A stretch of 64,000 nucleotides of DNA from Klebsiella sp. RIT-PI-d (GTDB lineage Bacteria > Pseudomonadota > Gammaproteobacteria > Enterobacterales > Enterobacteriaceae), in the NCBI RefSeq assembly GCF_001187865.1, contig NZ_LGIT01000009.1:1798001-1862000 (forward strand), written 5' to 3'. Below, piece by piece: positions 8,787-17,251 of this stretch (position 1 is its first letter; each line of letters begins with the position of its first letter). The translations under genes were made by a program, and so were the position numbers. Under the pieces are notes generated by a model that was not told where the DNA came from, made no database searches, and saw only the letters and a program-made list of their open reading frames with translations.

Positions 8787-11446
8787 TACGCCTGCCTCGT
8801 TAATTCATGCCGCAGTTCGGTAAGCTTTTTGTAATTGGTGATTTTAACTGGCTTCAAATGCGTATCGATTACCGCGACCATTTCCAGCAGCGCGCCATCA
8901 TGCCGGGCGCTGATGCCGCGCATCAATTCCATTGCCAGATCGGTGAAGCGTTTGAGCGGTGCCCAGCCCTGTGCCTCCAGGATACCAAGCGTTTCGCCAA
9001 TGCTGACGGAGTCCAGCGGCTCACCGCGTCCCAGTCTGTCCTGCCAGATATCCGCAGCGAGTGTCCGTACCGTGGCGCTGGCGTGCAGAAAACAGAACGC
9101 AATGAGCATGTGTCCCATGGGCGTTAACGGCTGCGGCAACGCATTTACTGCCTGAAGCATGTTGATCACGCAGGTATCTTCGCGGATCCCGGCTCTCTCA
9201 AAAAGGTTTTCAATAAAGCGCATGAGCACCCCTTCGCTGTACCACGGGAAAGAGAACAGTATTCGCTGCTGATCCGCGCTATGTCGGGAGTAAGACGTGT
9301 TCAGAGAGTAGAGGTAAAACAGCCTGGCGTCAGTTTTACGCACGTGTCTGGTAACATCAAAGCGCAATAATTTCTCTGCCTGTTTATCTCCTTTGCCTGA
9401 CGTCGCCGGAGCCACCAGACGCCAGGGAAAATGCGGCGTCAGCAACTCAGGTGGCAGGTTTCTTTCGGTGAGTAACGCCTGCCCGGGCGCATAAGACGAC
9501 TCTGTCGGTAAAATTGCCCGACGGGTTATCATTGCAGCAAGAACGGTGTCATTCACCGGTACAGACAGTTTTCCGGATAAGAAATAGCGCATTACCGCGG
9601 CGTATTCGCCCTTCAGACTCTCCAGTCCCGCTATCTCATCCTCAATAACACAGCGCTGCAGGGCTAACTGAAAATCTACTTCGCACGGTGTATTGCCTGT
9701 CTGCTGATAGTGGTTTAGTCGCTCAAGTAATATGTCGGGAGCAATAAAACAGGGTAAATGGCTTGGCGTGGAAAGTAACGGCTGATAGTGCGCCTTTTCC
9801 AGACGGTGTAAAACCGCGGTTAATATATCGATATACGGCTGAAAATCTGCGCGGGTTGATTTCTGCCACTCATGAAAACCCCAGGTTAATTTTTCATATT
9901 TATCGTCGCTGTGCGTAATGGCCTGATAGCGCGCGTATACCGCAGCAATACTTTTATTGTCAAACCGCCGGGTTAATTGCCCGGCAAATTGCAGAAAAAA
10001 GCTCGCCAGTATGCGATCAAATGTTCCCTGCGCTGTTGACGAGGAGCGCACTATTTTCCACGCCTGAGCAAACGCCGGCTCCAGTTGCACCACGTTGTCG
10101 TGGTTTATCTCTGCGGCGAAACGCATCAGCGCGGCGGGAAACTGATCGAAATGATAAGACTCCAGATTCAGGAATGCGCGCCCGGCCAGGAAGATAAAAT
10201 CATCCCAGCATTCAATTTCAGGAAGGCGGTTATCCTCACGAACGATCGGTAGGGCGACGACGGGTAGATCTTGTGTCTCGCGCTGCGCAGGCGATGGAGC
10301 AAGAAAATCGACGAGCAGCGTTCGTGCGCCGGACAACAGATTATCCTCATAGCCGGTTAATAGCGCGCGCAGCTGCGGATCGGCCTTGTCACCATATTTC
10401 ACCAGCAGCTTTGCCGCTTTATTTTGCAGAGCAGGCGCTTTATTGAGAAATACGCCGGTAAGGTGCCGGCAGATGTCCGCTCGTCGCTCGGGGGTTAACG
10501 TTGCCAGTTTGTCGGCCAGCAGGAGACTGCTTTCAATAATGCCTTTGGTGGTGGCAGAAAATAGCAGCGGCAAATGTGAGATGAACTCGTTATCACGAAA
10601 GGCAGAATGCCCGACAATGCGTTTAATCGCCTGCAGCGCGGTATTAACGGGCTTACTTTGCGGGCAGCTAAGCGCAGCAAAAAGTTCATCCTGGTGCTGA
10701 AGGCACTCTTCATCTGTCGGTTGCAGAGCAGTAAAGAGGGTGGCAAACCAGTTGGTCTGGTCTTTCTTAAACTGGCGATTAACGCCCAGCAGACACTCTT
10801 TCAATACCCGCTGGCGATCCAGCCGCTGATTTTGCGTGTACTTCTGAAAAAGAAATGTCCATCTGCCCGTTTCACCGTCTTCAGCAAAGCCCTCCCCCTC
10901 GCGCCAGTAATCCAGCCATGAAATATTGCAGGGGCAGGAAAAGATCGTCCATATATGAGAATCAAGAATAAAAGGATATTTTTCGACGCAGGATGGCGCA
11001 TTGATTATCTGTCGGGCGATATAGTCCGGAGCGATCGTATGCACATAGTCTTTAGCCAGCCAGTCGCACAATACCTCGTAGTCTACCGGCGTCAGATTCT
11101 GATCCGCATATTTTTGCATAAGTGCGGTAAACCATTCAGGAGAGGACCGGGATAAAACAGCATCAAGGATCTCAGGTTTGACGGCGTAAAAGTACTGCGC
11201 TTTGATTGACCGGCTATCGGCGCGGCTGTAGCAGCTCAGCATCGCCACTATCAACATCTCAAATTGTTGAGCCGACCCGCGCTGCCCCCAGCGTCCCGGT
11301 TTGATTTCATAAAATTCGTGCAGTCGCCTGGTCTCTTTTTTAATCAGCGGCACCAGCGTCCTGCGCGCGTTGTCATCCAGCGTCTTTAAATAAGCGAGCA
11401 TCTGCTGCGAATTACCGGACGCGATAATCTGGCTGTACTTTTCCAC
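8786..11446 (-). CDS. Large DUF6493-like helical-repeat protein (second of a paralogous pair)
   Basis: Unnamed 886-residue cytoplasmic protein without signal peptide or membrane segments, rich in amphipathic helices, suggesting a HEAT/ARM-like solenoid. The start is a GTG at 11444-11446 behind a good ribosome-binding site (GGAG, in AGGAGAGGCA), 16 bp after the upstream gene. Around residues 556-585 it carries LLSTPSHLPCFIAPDILLER, closely matched in the neighbouring 850-residue protein (LLATPTHLPFYVAPQALVER), followed in both by an L-x-G-[DE]-Y-A segment. The two are therefore paralogues. I believe this corresponds to DUF6493, found elsewhere beside SWIM proteins, but that is from memory. A role as scaffold or sensor for the SWIM partner is inference. 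Confidence 0.7.
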   Translation of the reverse strand: MEKYSQIIASGNSQQMLAYLKTLDDNARRTLVPLIKKETRRLHEFYEIKPGRWGQRGSAQQFEMLIVAMLSCYSRADSRSIKAQYFYAVKPEILDAVLSRSSPEWFTALMQKYADQNLTPVDYEVLCDWLAKDYVHTIAPDYIARQIINAPSCVEKYPFILDSHIWTIFSCPCNISWLDYWREGEGFAEDGETGRWTFLFQKYTQNQRLDRQRVLKECLLGVNRQFKKDQTNWFATLFTALQPTDEECLQHQDELFAALSCPQSKPVNTALQAIKRIVGHSAFRDNEFISHLPLLFSATTKGIIESSLLLADKLATLTPERRADICRHLTGVFLNKAPALQNKAAKLLVKYGDKADPQLRALLTGYEDNLLSGARTLLVDFLAPSPAQRETQDLPVVALPIVREDNRLPEIECWDDFIFLAGRAFLNLESYHFDQFPAALMRFAAEINHDNVVQLEPAFAQAWKIVRSSSTAQGTFDRILASFFLQFAGQLTRRFDNKSIAAVYARYQAITHSDDKYEKLTWGFHEWQKSTRADFQPYIDILTAVLHRLEKAHYQPLLSTPSHLPCFIAPDILLERLNHYQQTGNTPCEVDFQLALQRCVIEDEIAGLESLKGEYAAVMRYFLSGKLSVPVNDTVLAAMITRRAILPTESSYAPGQALLTERNLPPELLTPHFPWRLVAPATSGKGDKQAEKLLRFDVTRHVRKTDARLFYLYSLNTSYSRHSADQQRILFSFPWYSEGVLMRFIENLFERAGIREDTCVINMLQAVNALPQPLTPMGHMLIAFCFLHASATVRTLAADIWQDRLGRGEPLDSVSIGETLGILEAQGWAPLKRFTDLAMELMRGISARHDGALLEMVAVIDTHLKPVKITNYKKLTELRHELTRQA

Positions 11447-11462
11447 TGCCTCTCCTGACGTA

Positions 11463-14015
11463 TTAACGCGAACGGTCTTTATACCGGGCGACCAGTTTTT
11501 TAAAGTTCACTGGCAGGCGATCTTGCTCTGCGGCGTTTACGCATAATGATAAAATCTCGTCCTGAAAAGACGTCACCGCCGGACTGTGATGCTGCCCGTC
11601 CAGATAGTCGATAAACCGATTTATGGGCGCATACTGATGCATCAGCAGGCAGGCAATACACTGGCTAAGATAAGCCCGATTGAGAAAGCCCTGCTGAAGC
11701 GCCAGATGAATATATTCCGCCGCCAGTTCCCGGCTGACCTTCTTTTCAAACAGCAGGCAGACGGCAATATAAATCCAGCCGCCGTGATGAACCCGCAGTT
11801 GATTTTCCAGCAGACAGGTGAGCGGAAACAGGCAGTCTTCTTGTTCCTGAACTTCATTGCCGGAGGCGGTATCAGGAATAAGCCCGCGCAAAAAGACATC
11901 TGAATAATGTGGCACCAGCGACAGGCAGTAGAGGAGATCGGCCTTAGAGCAACAGTTATCCCGCTGTACACTGCAATAATACCAGGGATCGGAATAATGC
12001 TCTTTCTCCCCGTACCGCCAGCGCGTCTGGTTATTGATCACCAGCCTGCGCCAGGTCCAGCGCTCACCTTTATCAACGATCACCTGATAGTCACAGTTAA
12101 AAGGCCCGACGACTGCGGGCCACGTCGCCTGTTCCGGGGCCAGCAAGGTATAGTGCGGATAATATCCGTCTGGATGACGAGTACGGGTTATTTGCGCCCA
12201 TAGCGGTAATAGCGCGTTATTGGCCGGGGAAACCGTCTCTGTGATACCCAGCAAATAGTGTATTGCCGGGGCATAATCGCCCTGTAAACCTGAGGCCTGC
12301 TGTTTTACCTTTTCCGCTATGTCGCCTGGCAGAAGGCGGTTGCAGGCAATAATCAGGTCGTCGGGATCAACCGGATAATTCTGCTGCTCATGCGCCAGCA
12401 ACCGTTCCACCAGCGCCTGCGGCGCAACATAAAACGGTAAATGGGTCGGGGTTGCCAGCAGCGATAGTGAACTGTGGCGGCGTAAACGCTCAAGTACGAG
12501 TCGATTTTGATTTATCAGATGCGGGAAATACTGTTCATGGCTTTCGGTTGCAGGCGCAGGTTTCCCTGTCAGCCACGGGTGAAAGAAATCGCGCAGTGAA
12601 GACAATAATGTCGATGCCAGCCAGGGTTTCATTAGCTTTTTGTAATATGGCTGCATCTGCCTGGCGTAATCGGCAGGGATCTCCTCCTGGCGGGCAATAA
12701 TCCCGGCATAAAATAGCTCAACGTCAAGCGCGTCCTGCCCGGCCAGCATGTTCCCGGTATGGAATAATAGCGCATCCCAACTTTCCGGCACCGCGACAGG
12801 CGTAACATCCAGCGCAGGCACAGGCGGGTCAATAACCGGTGAATGGGGTGTTTGTAATAATGCGGCAACAGCGGGTGTTAGCGCATCGCGATAAGGCTCA
12901 ATGAGCGACGTTAGTTGTTCAGCGGAATGATAATGAAGCATGACCTGGGCGGTACGACGCTGTACGACCTCGTTTTGCTGGATCAGCGCGCCACACACCG
13001 TTTGCGCCAGTGAAGTGCGATACGGCGGAAAACGTTCGGCGAGAGCGTCAGCAATATTTAGCGCAATAAGCAGCGATTTATCGACATTTTCCCGCCCGGT
13101 CAGAATTGGCAGATGCTGCATAAAGCCCGCGCGATCAAAATCCGCAAGAACGCTTATCTTCTGGATGACGGGCAGGACAAAATTCAGCACTGAACCGGGG
13201 CTTGCATAAAATGTTGCCAGCAGCAGGGGCTGATGTTCCAGCCACTCCTTATCATCGGGAGCAAACATCTTCAGGATGCGGATATGCCAGTCGAGGCGAC
13301 CTTTTTTGAAACCGATGCTTAACGAGGCCAGTAAATCGGCAATTAACCGGCGAGGCAGGCGATTTTCACCATACAGCTGCGCCAGAACGGCATCCCAGAA
13401 CTCAGTGACAATTCCGCCGTCGGTTTCGCCGTCGGCGTTTTGCCATTTGCTGCGTAATAAAACCGGCACCTCGTGGTGAACGAAGGGCAGCAGCACCTGT
13501 TCGATTACCTGCGGATGCGCACGCAGGTAGTCAAGCTCGTCATTAACGCTGCGGGTGAACATCTCCACATTCAACAGCGCCCCGGCGAAAGAGGCCTCAT
13601 CAAATGTCACCCGGCCCTGTTGCCACATGCGCCACAGTAAACGAAAATCGGGGCTGCTCTGGGGACGATGCAGCGCCTCCTGAACCACCTTATCCAGATA
13701 ATCCGGCGCTGAGCGGATCACATAGTCGAACAGGGCATCGTGTAACGCACGATGACGGGCTTTAAGAAGAGTATGCAACAGCGTTAGCCGTGCAGGCCTG
13801 CCCGCCGGAAACAGACGCAGTTCTTTTAACGTGCGTGTACATGCCACCCTGAGTAAATCAACGGCATCGTGGACATATTCTCCCGCAAAAACCGCCTCAT
13901 ACTTCATCTCTCTCAGCGTTTGCAGCGTCGTCAGCCGTTGTTCTTCAGTGAGCGCCATCGCCCAGTCAACAATGGCGCTATAATCCTGCCTGCGAATAAG
14001 ATCAACGGGTATCAT
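11463..14015 (-). CDS. Large DUF6493-like helical-repeat protein (first of a paralogous pair)
   Basis: Unnamed 850-residue protein, first gene of the cluster on the minus strand. It looks like an all-helical solenoid with no signal peptide, membrane segment or catalytic motif that I can see. The shared motif with the next gene is at about residues 517-545 (LLATPTHLPFYVAPQALVER). After it, a tryptophan- and tyrosine-rich stretch (about residues 600-700, with WTWRRLVI and DPWYYCSVQRDNCC) is unlike the sister protein and contains a pair of adjacent cysteines. The ATG at 14013-14015 follows AAAAGG. The gene lies 78 bp after thiD on the same strand with no obvious terminator, so read-through from thiMD is possible. 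Function unknown. Confidence 0.7.
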   Translation of the reverse strand: MIPVDLIRRQDYSAIVDWAMALTEEQRLTTLQTLREMKYEAVFAGEYVHDAVDLLRVACTRTLKELRLFPAGRPARLTLLHTLLKARHRALHDALFDYVIRSAPDYLDKVVQEALHRPQSSPDFRLLWRMWQQGRVTFDEASFAGALLNVEMFTRSVNDELDYLRAHPQVIEQVLLPFVHHEVPVLLRSKWQNADGETDGGIVTEFWDAVLAQLYGENRLPRRLIADLLASLSIGFKKGRLDWHIRILKMFAPDDKEWLEHQPLLLATFYASPGSVLNFVLPVIQKISVLADFDRAGFMQHLPILTGRENVDKSLLIALNIADALAERFPPYRTSLAQTVCGALIQQNEVVQRRTAQVMLHYHSAEQLTSLIEPYRDALTPAVAALLQTPHSPVIDPPVPALDVTPVAVPESWDALLFHTGNMLAGQDALDVELFYAGIIARQEEIPADYARQMQPYYKKLMKPWLASTLLSSLRDFFHPWLTGKPAPATESHEQYFPHLINQNRLVLERLRRHSSLSLLATPTHLPFYVAPQALVERLLAHEQQNYPVDPDDLIIACNRLLPGDIAEKVKQQASGLQGDYAPAIHYLLGITETVSPANNALLPLWAQITRTRHPDGYYPHYTLLAPEQATWPAVVGPFNCDYQVIVDKGERWTWRRLVINNQTRWRYGEKEHYSDPWYYCSVQRDNCCSKADLLYCLSLVPHYSDVFLRGLIPDTASGNEVQEQEDCLFPLTCLLENQLRVHHGGWIYIAVCLLFEKKVSRELAAEYIHLALQQGFLNRAYLSQCIACLLMHQYAPINRFIDYLDGQHHSPAVTSFQDEILSLCVNAAEQDRLPVNFKKLVARYKDRSR

Positions 14016-14093
14016 CAGAACGCCTTTTCCATAAAAGTAGCGGTAATTGTAACCCTAAGTCCGTACGTTTAATCAGCCGGTTAAGTCCGAATG

Positions 14094-14894
14094 CTACCAC
14101 CATGCATGAAAATGATGTACCGGGCCAGCGCCTTTACCGACCTCCAGCGAATCGGCCTGTGCCAGCGCGGCTGAAAGCCAGTTTTTCGCTGCCTGAACGG
14201 TATCGGCCCAGTTACTGTGGTGCGGACGGAGCGCGGCCAGCGCCGCCGACAGCGTGCAGCCGGTGCCGTGCGTGTTTTTGGTTTCGATACGCGGCGCATT
14301 AAACCGGACTTCCTGCTCGCGGGTAAACAGCCAGTCCGGGCTGTCGGCGTCGTCCAGATGACCGCCCTTCATCAGTACCGCACCGCACCCCATCGCCTGC
14401 AATGCACGTCCCTGCTCGCGCATTTCACGCTCGTTGCGGGCATGAGGCGCATCAAGCAGCGCAGCGGCCTCCGGCAGATTGGGGGTAATAATGGACACCT
14501 GCGGTAACAGGTGGCTGCGCAGGGTTTTCACCGCCGTCGGTGAGAGTAGCGGATCGCCACTTTTCGCCAGCATAACGGTATCCAGAACCACATTCTGCAC
14601 CTGATAAAAGTGCAGTCGCCCGGCGACCGCCTCGACAATATCCGTTTCGGACAGCATACCGATTTTAGTGGTATCTATACGAACATCGCTCAATACCGAG
14701 TCCAGCTGCGCGGCGACAAAATCGGGTTCAATTCTGTAGACGGACTGCACGCCGCAGGTATTTTGTGCCACCAGCGCGGTGATGACCGAGCAGCCGTAAG
14801 CGCCCAGCGCCGAAAAGGTTTTTAAATCCGCCTGAATACCCGCGCCGCCGCTCGGGTCGGTTCCGGCGATAGTGAGTGCGTTAATCCGCTTCAT
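14094..14894 (-). CDS. thiD: Hydroxymethylpyrimidine/phosphomethylpyrimidine kinase ThiD
   Basis: Phosphorylates 4-amino-5-hydroxymethyl-2-methylpyrimidine twice to the diphosphate used by thiamine phosphate synthase. The 266-residue protein of the ribokinase fold matches E. coli ThiD along its length, with the N-terminal [20 protein letters not shown] substrate and phosphate region, [10 protein letters not shown], and the catalytic [15 protein letters not shown] near residue 210. The frame continues upstream, but the ATG at 14892-14894 gives the E. coli start and overlaps the thiM stop as ATGA (14891-14894). It follows thiM and so is under the same TPP riboswitch. Confidence 0.96.
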   Translation of the reverse strand: MKRINALTIAGTDPSGGAGIQADLKTFSALGAYGCSVITALVAQNTCGVQSVYRIEPDFVAAQLDSVLSDVRIDTTKIGMLSETDIVEAVAGRLHFYQVQNVVLDTVMLAKSGDPLLSPTAVKTLRSHLLPQVSIITPNLPEAAALLDAPHARNEREMREQGRALQAMGCGAVLMKGGHLDDADSPDWLFTREQEVRFNAPRIETKNTHGTGCTLSAALAALRPHHSNWADTVQAAKNWLSAALAQADSLEVGKGAGPVHHFHAWW

Positions 14895-15679
14895 ATCAAC
14901 ACCTCGTCTTCCAGAGTCCATAACGCGTCAAGAAAGGCCGGAACAAAACTGCCAGGACCGGCACACTGGCAAGCGGCTTTTGCCCCCGCCAGTTTGATAA
15001 ACGCGCAGGCAGATGCCACGTTATCCAGTCTGTCGCCGGGCAAGGCACAACTGGCGGCCACTACTGCGGACAGCGCGCAGCCGGTGCCGACGACGCGTGT
15101 CATAAGAGCATCTCCGCCAGGCACAGCCAGCATGCGTTGACCGTCGGTGACATAATCGCTCTCGCCAGTGACGACGATAATAGTGGAAAGCTTGCCGGCA
15201 AGATGTTGTGCTGCGGGCAGTGCGGCAGCGGCGGTATCAGTCGTATCCACACCCCGTCCTCCGGTGCTCATTCCTGCCAGAGCAAGGATTTCAGAAGCAT
15301 TTGCCCGAATTGCCGCTGGCCGCAGGGATAAAAGCGCATCGCAAAAGCGGCTACGCAATGTCAGCGCCCCCACGGCGACCGGGTCCAGCGTCCAGGGTTT
15401 TTGCGCCGCATTCGCACTGATAACCGCCGTACGCATTGCCCGGGCGCGTTCTTCGGTCAACGTCCCCACATTAATTAATAGCGCGTCGGCCAGCGCCGAA
15501 AACTGCCCGGCTTCCTGCTCATCGACCACCATCGCCGGAGAGGCTCCCAGCGCCAGCAGAACATTCGCAGTGAAAGTTTGTACGACATCATTGGTCATAC
15601 AGTGAACAAGAGGAGAACGCGTACGAAAGTGGCGTAACGCGTGCGCCGTCGTCTTACGGCTATGAAGGTCAGGCTGCAT
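14891..15679 (-). CDS. thiM: Hydroxyethylthiazole kinase ThiM
   Basis: Salvages 4-methyl-5-(2-hydroxyethyl)thiazole by ATP phosphorylation for thiamine synthesis. The 262-residue length equals that of E. coli ThiM. Family motifs are intact: [18 protein letters not shown] near residue 23, GRGVDTTD near residue 139, and [12 protein letters not shown] near residue 195, with the cysteine of the catalytic loop. First gene of thiM-thiD, preceded by a TPP riboswitch, so it is repressed when thiamine diphosphate is plentiful. No anomaly. Confidence 0.96.
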   Translation of the reverse strand: MQPDLHSRKTTAHALRHFRTRSPLVHCMTNDVVQTFTANVLLALGASPAMVVDEQEAGQFSALADALLINVGTLTEERARAMRTAVISANAAQKPWTLDPVAVGALTLRSRFCDALLSLRPAAIRANASEILALAGMSTGGRGVDTTDTAAAALPAAQHLAGKLSTIIVVTGESDYVTDGQRMLAVPGGDALMTRVVGTGCALSAVVAASCALPGDRLDNVASACAFIKLAGAKAACQCAGPGSFVPAFLDALWTLEDEVLI

Positions 15680-15726
15680 GTTTATGCTCCTGCCAGACGA
15701 TGAAGAAGGGACTTCTGTAACAGGAG

Positions 15727-15809
15727 TCAGACTTCCCTACGCTGGCATTATCCAGATCAGGTAATACGGGTATTTCTCAGCCTTCACGAAGAAGGGCACC
15801 CCGAGTCAA
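15727..15809 (-). promoter_or_regulatory. TPP riboswitch (THI-box) in the thiM leader
   Basis: On the minus strand the leader contains the THI-box core GGCTGAGAAATACCCGTA and the downstream half CTGATCTGGATAATGCCAGC ending in GTAGGGAAGT, in the same order and nearly the same sequence as the E. coli thiM riboswitch. It ends some 50 bases before the thiM start. In E. coli this aptamer blocks ribosome access when bound by thiamine diphosphate; the same role is expected here for thiM and thiD. Confidence 0.95.
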
Positions 15810-15955
15810 CGTTATATAAAACAATAGCTTACAATAAAAAACTGTAATTACTAAGTGTAACCGGGTGCAGGGTTCAGACGCAAGGATTTTCGATTTATCG
15901 CAGCTTGATGACATAAGGGATTGATACACCCTTTCCCCACGATGGGGCCAACTAA

Positions 15956-16129
15956 ACACACGTTTGCCGCAGAAGAAAAATTGAAAATGACGTTAAATCA
16001 ATAACAGCAAAATACACATACTTTAATAAAGAAGGTAAGAAAGCGGTATTCATAGCATCCAGTTTAATGAATAAGGATGAATGCAGTATTAGATTCAACG
16101 GCTATATCACTCTTTCACGAGAGTTTTAA
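15956..16129 (+). pseudogene. Possible remnant of a small gene, no valid start
   Basis: A 57-codon open stretch ending in TAA at 16127-16129. Its composition is protein-like (YTYFNKEGKKAVFIAS, then SIRFNGYITLSREF) and it is followed at once by a 14-bp perfect inverted repeat that resembles its terminator. No ATG, GTG or TTG occurs in frame before the internal ATG at 16067, so the 5' end appears lost. The alternative is a real 20-residue peptide from 16067 or chance. I do not recognise the family. Confidence 0.25.
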
Positions 16130-16161
16130 ACAACAGAGGGCTGTTAAGCCCTCTGTTGTTT
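16128..16161 (+). terminator. 14-bp perfect hairpin, terminator-like
   Basis: AAACAACAGAGGGC (16128-16141) and GCCCTCTGTTGTTT (16148-16161) are perfect complements around the loop TGTTAA. The T-rich right arm fits a rho-independent terminator reading rightward, directly after the stop codon of the small remnant at 16129. The palindrome would also work leftward. Confidence 0.65.
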
Positions 16162-16560
16162 AGCGTTTGCAGCCACAACGCTGCGCCGTCATTTTCGGCC
16201 GCTCATTTGCGCAGTAACACTTTCAGGCCTTCGATGTCGACCCCCTTTTCAAGAACACCAGTGCTGGTTTAGCAATACGTGCTTTTTGTGATCTGCGTCA
16301 ACATTACAATCCCGACTTCAGTAGATAGTTCACTCGCGAAACTAAAAAGGATCCTGATGAAAACGGGTCGGGATATCTTTTACGGGAAGCATTAAAAGCA
16401 ACATGACGTATTGACGACTGACCTCAACGCGTCATAAACGTGATGATATTTTTAACAAAAATAGCGTTGGGCTATTTTTATCCTTCCGACGTTAATGCCT
16501 GTGCTTTAATTAATGCACCGGCAGAGTAAAAACAGAATTAGACGTTTTTAAGGTTATTTG

Positions 16561-17025
16561 ATGAAAAAGTTAATGATGATGGTAATCAGTGCCGCTGTTC
16601 TGGCTGGCTGCTCCTCTCCGGCTGACAGAATGGCAAAGTGTGAAGCACAAGGTGTAAGCGTCGATACGTGCTATGCGGTGGAGCAAAATCGTCAGACGAG
16701 TATTAATGCGGCGGCAGAAAAACAGGCGCTAGAAAATGCTCAGGCTCAGTATCCGGCACAGAAAGCACAGGCAGCACATGTTGCTGACCCGATGCGTGAA
16801 GCCACGTTAACCGGGCCGGGGGTTAAGGCGACCGTCAGCAATGGCTTTTTTAATGCCACGATCAATGGCAAAAAAGCGGCAGTGAAGCGTTTTAATGCAA
16901 ATTATTATGAAATCAGCGGCGCGGGTTATACGCTCTCACTGTCACTAAACAGTGAGGGAATCGAAAGCGCGTCTTATACCAAAGCGCACTCTAAAGCGAA
17001 CGGGATATTACAGGTTAAACAGTAA
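16561..17025 (+). CDS. Predicted lipoprotein of unknown function
   Basis: A 154-residue exported lipoprotein. The N-terminus MKKLMMMVISAAVLAGCSS is a lipoprotein signal with lipobox LAGC, so Cys17 should be acylated; Ser follows it, which favours sorting to the outer membrane. The mature part has an Ala/Gln-rich helical segment (about residues 45-75) and then a compact beta-rich domain (ATVSNGFFNATINGKKAAVK). The ATG at 16561 follows TAAGG with seven bases spacing; a TTG just before it is less likely. It has its own terminator at 17032-17056 and is probably monocistronic. I do not recognise the family. Confidence 0.75.
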   Translation: MKKLMMMVISAAVLAGCSSPADRMAKCEAQGVSVDTCYAVEQNRQTSINAAAEKQALENAQAQYPAQKAQAAHVADPMREATLTGPGVKATVSNGFFNATINGKKAAVKRFNANYYEISGAGYTLSLSLNSEGIESASYTKAHSKANGILQVKQ

Positions 17026-17031
17026 TGCTTC

Positions 17032-17056
17032 AAACCCCGCCGGTTAGGCGGGGTTT
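17032..17056 (+). terminator. Rho-independent terminator after the lipoprotein gene
   Basis: AAACCCCGCC and GGCGGGGTTT form a perfect 10-bp stem with loop GGTTA, starting seven bases after the lipoprotein stop codon. Confidence 0.85.
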
Positions 17057-17251
17057 CATGATTTGCATAAGTGCAATGCTGCGAATACCCATCTTTCCCA
17101 TCGCTGGCGTCTGGCCTGACGGACATGCGCGTTTCTCATCTGGTCATCCACTGCGACTCAGACAATCGGCACTATTCATTCCGTGAATAACAGGTATTCT
17201 ACACGAGGCGCTTTAGCCCTGTGATTTTAGATCTCGTGGAACATTCCTTGT

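Larger units (their letters stand above)
15810..16560. other. Gene-poor stretch with possible gene remnants
   Basis: About 750 bp without a convincing gene between the thiM leader and the lipoprotein gene. On the plus strand 15956-16129 is open with protein-like content (for example KAVFIASSLMNKDE and SIRFNGYITLSREF) but has no good start; the only in-frame ATG, at 16067, gives 20 residues. On the minus strand a frame ending at 16207-16209 reads TGVLEKGVDIEGLKVLLRK before its stop. Both look like tails of decayed genes. A strong hairpin follows the first one. The thiM promoter must lie just above 15810; the rest is AT-rich with nothing else recognised. Confidence 0.45.
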
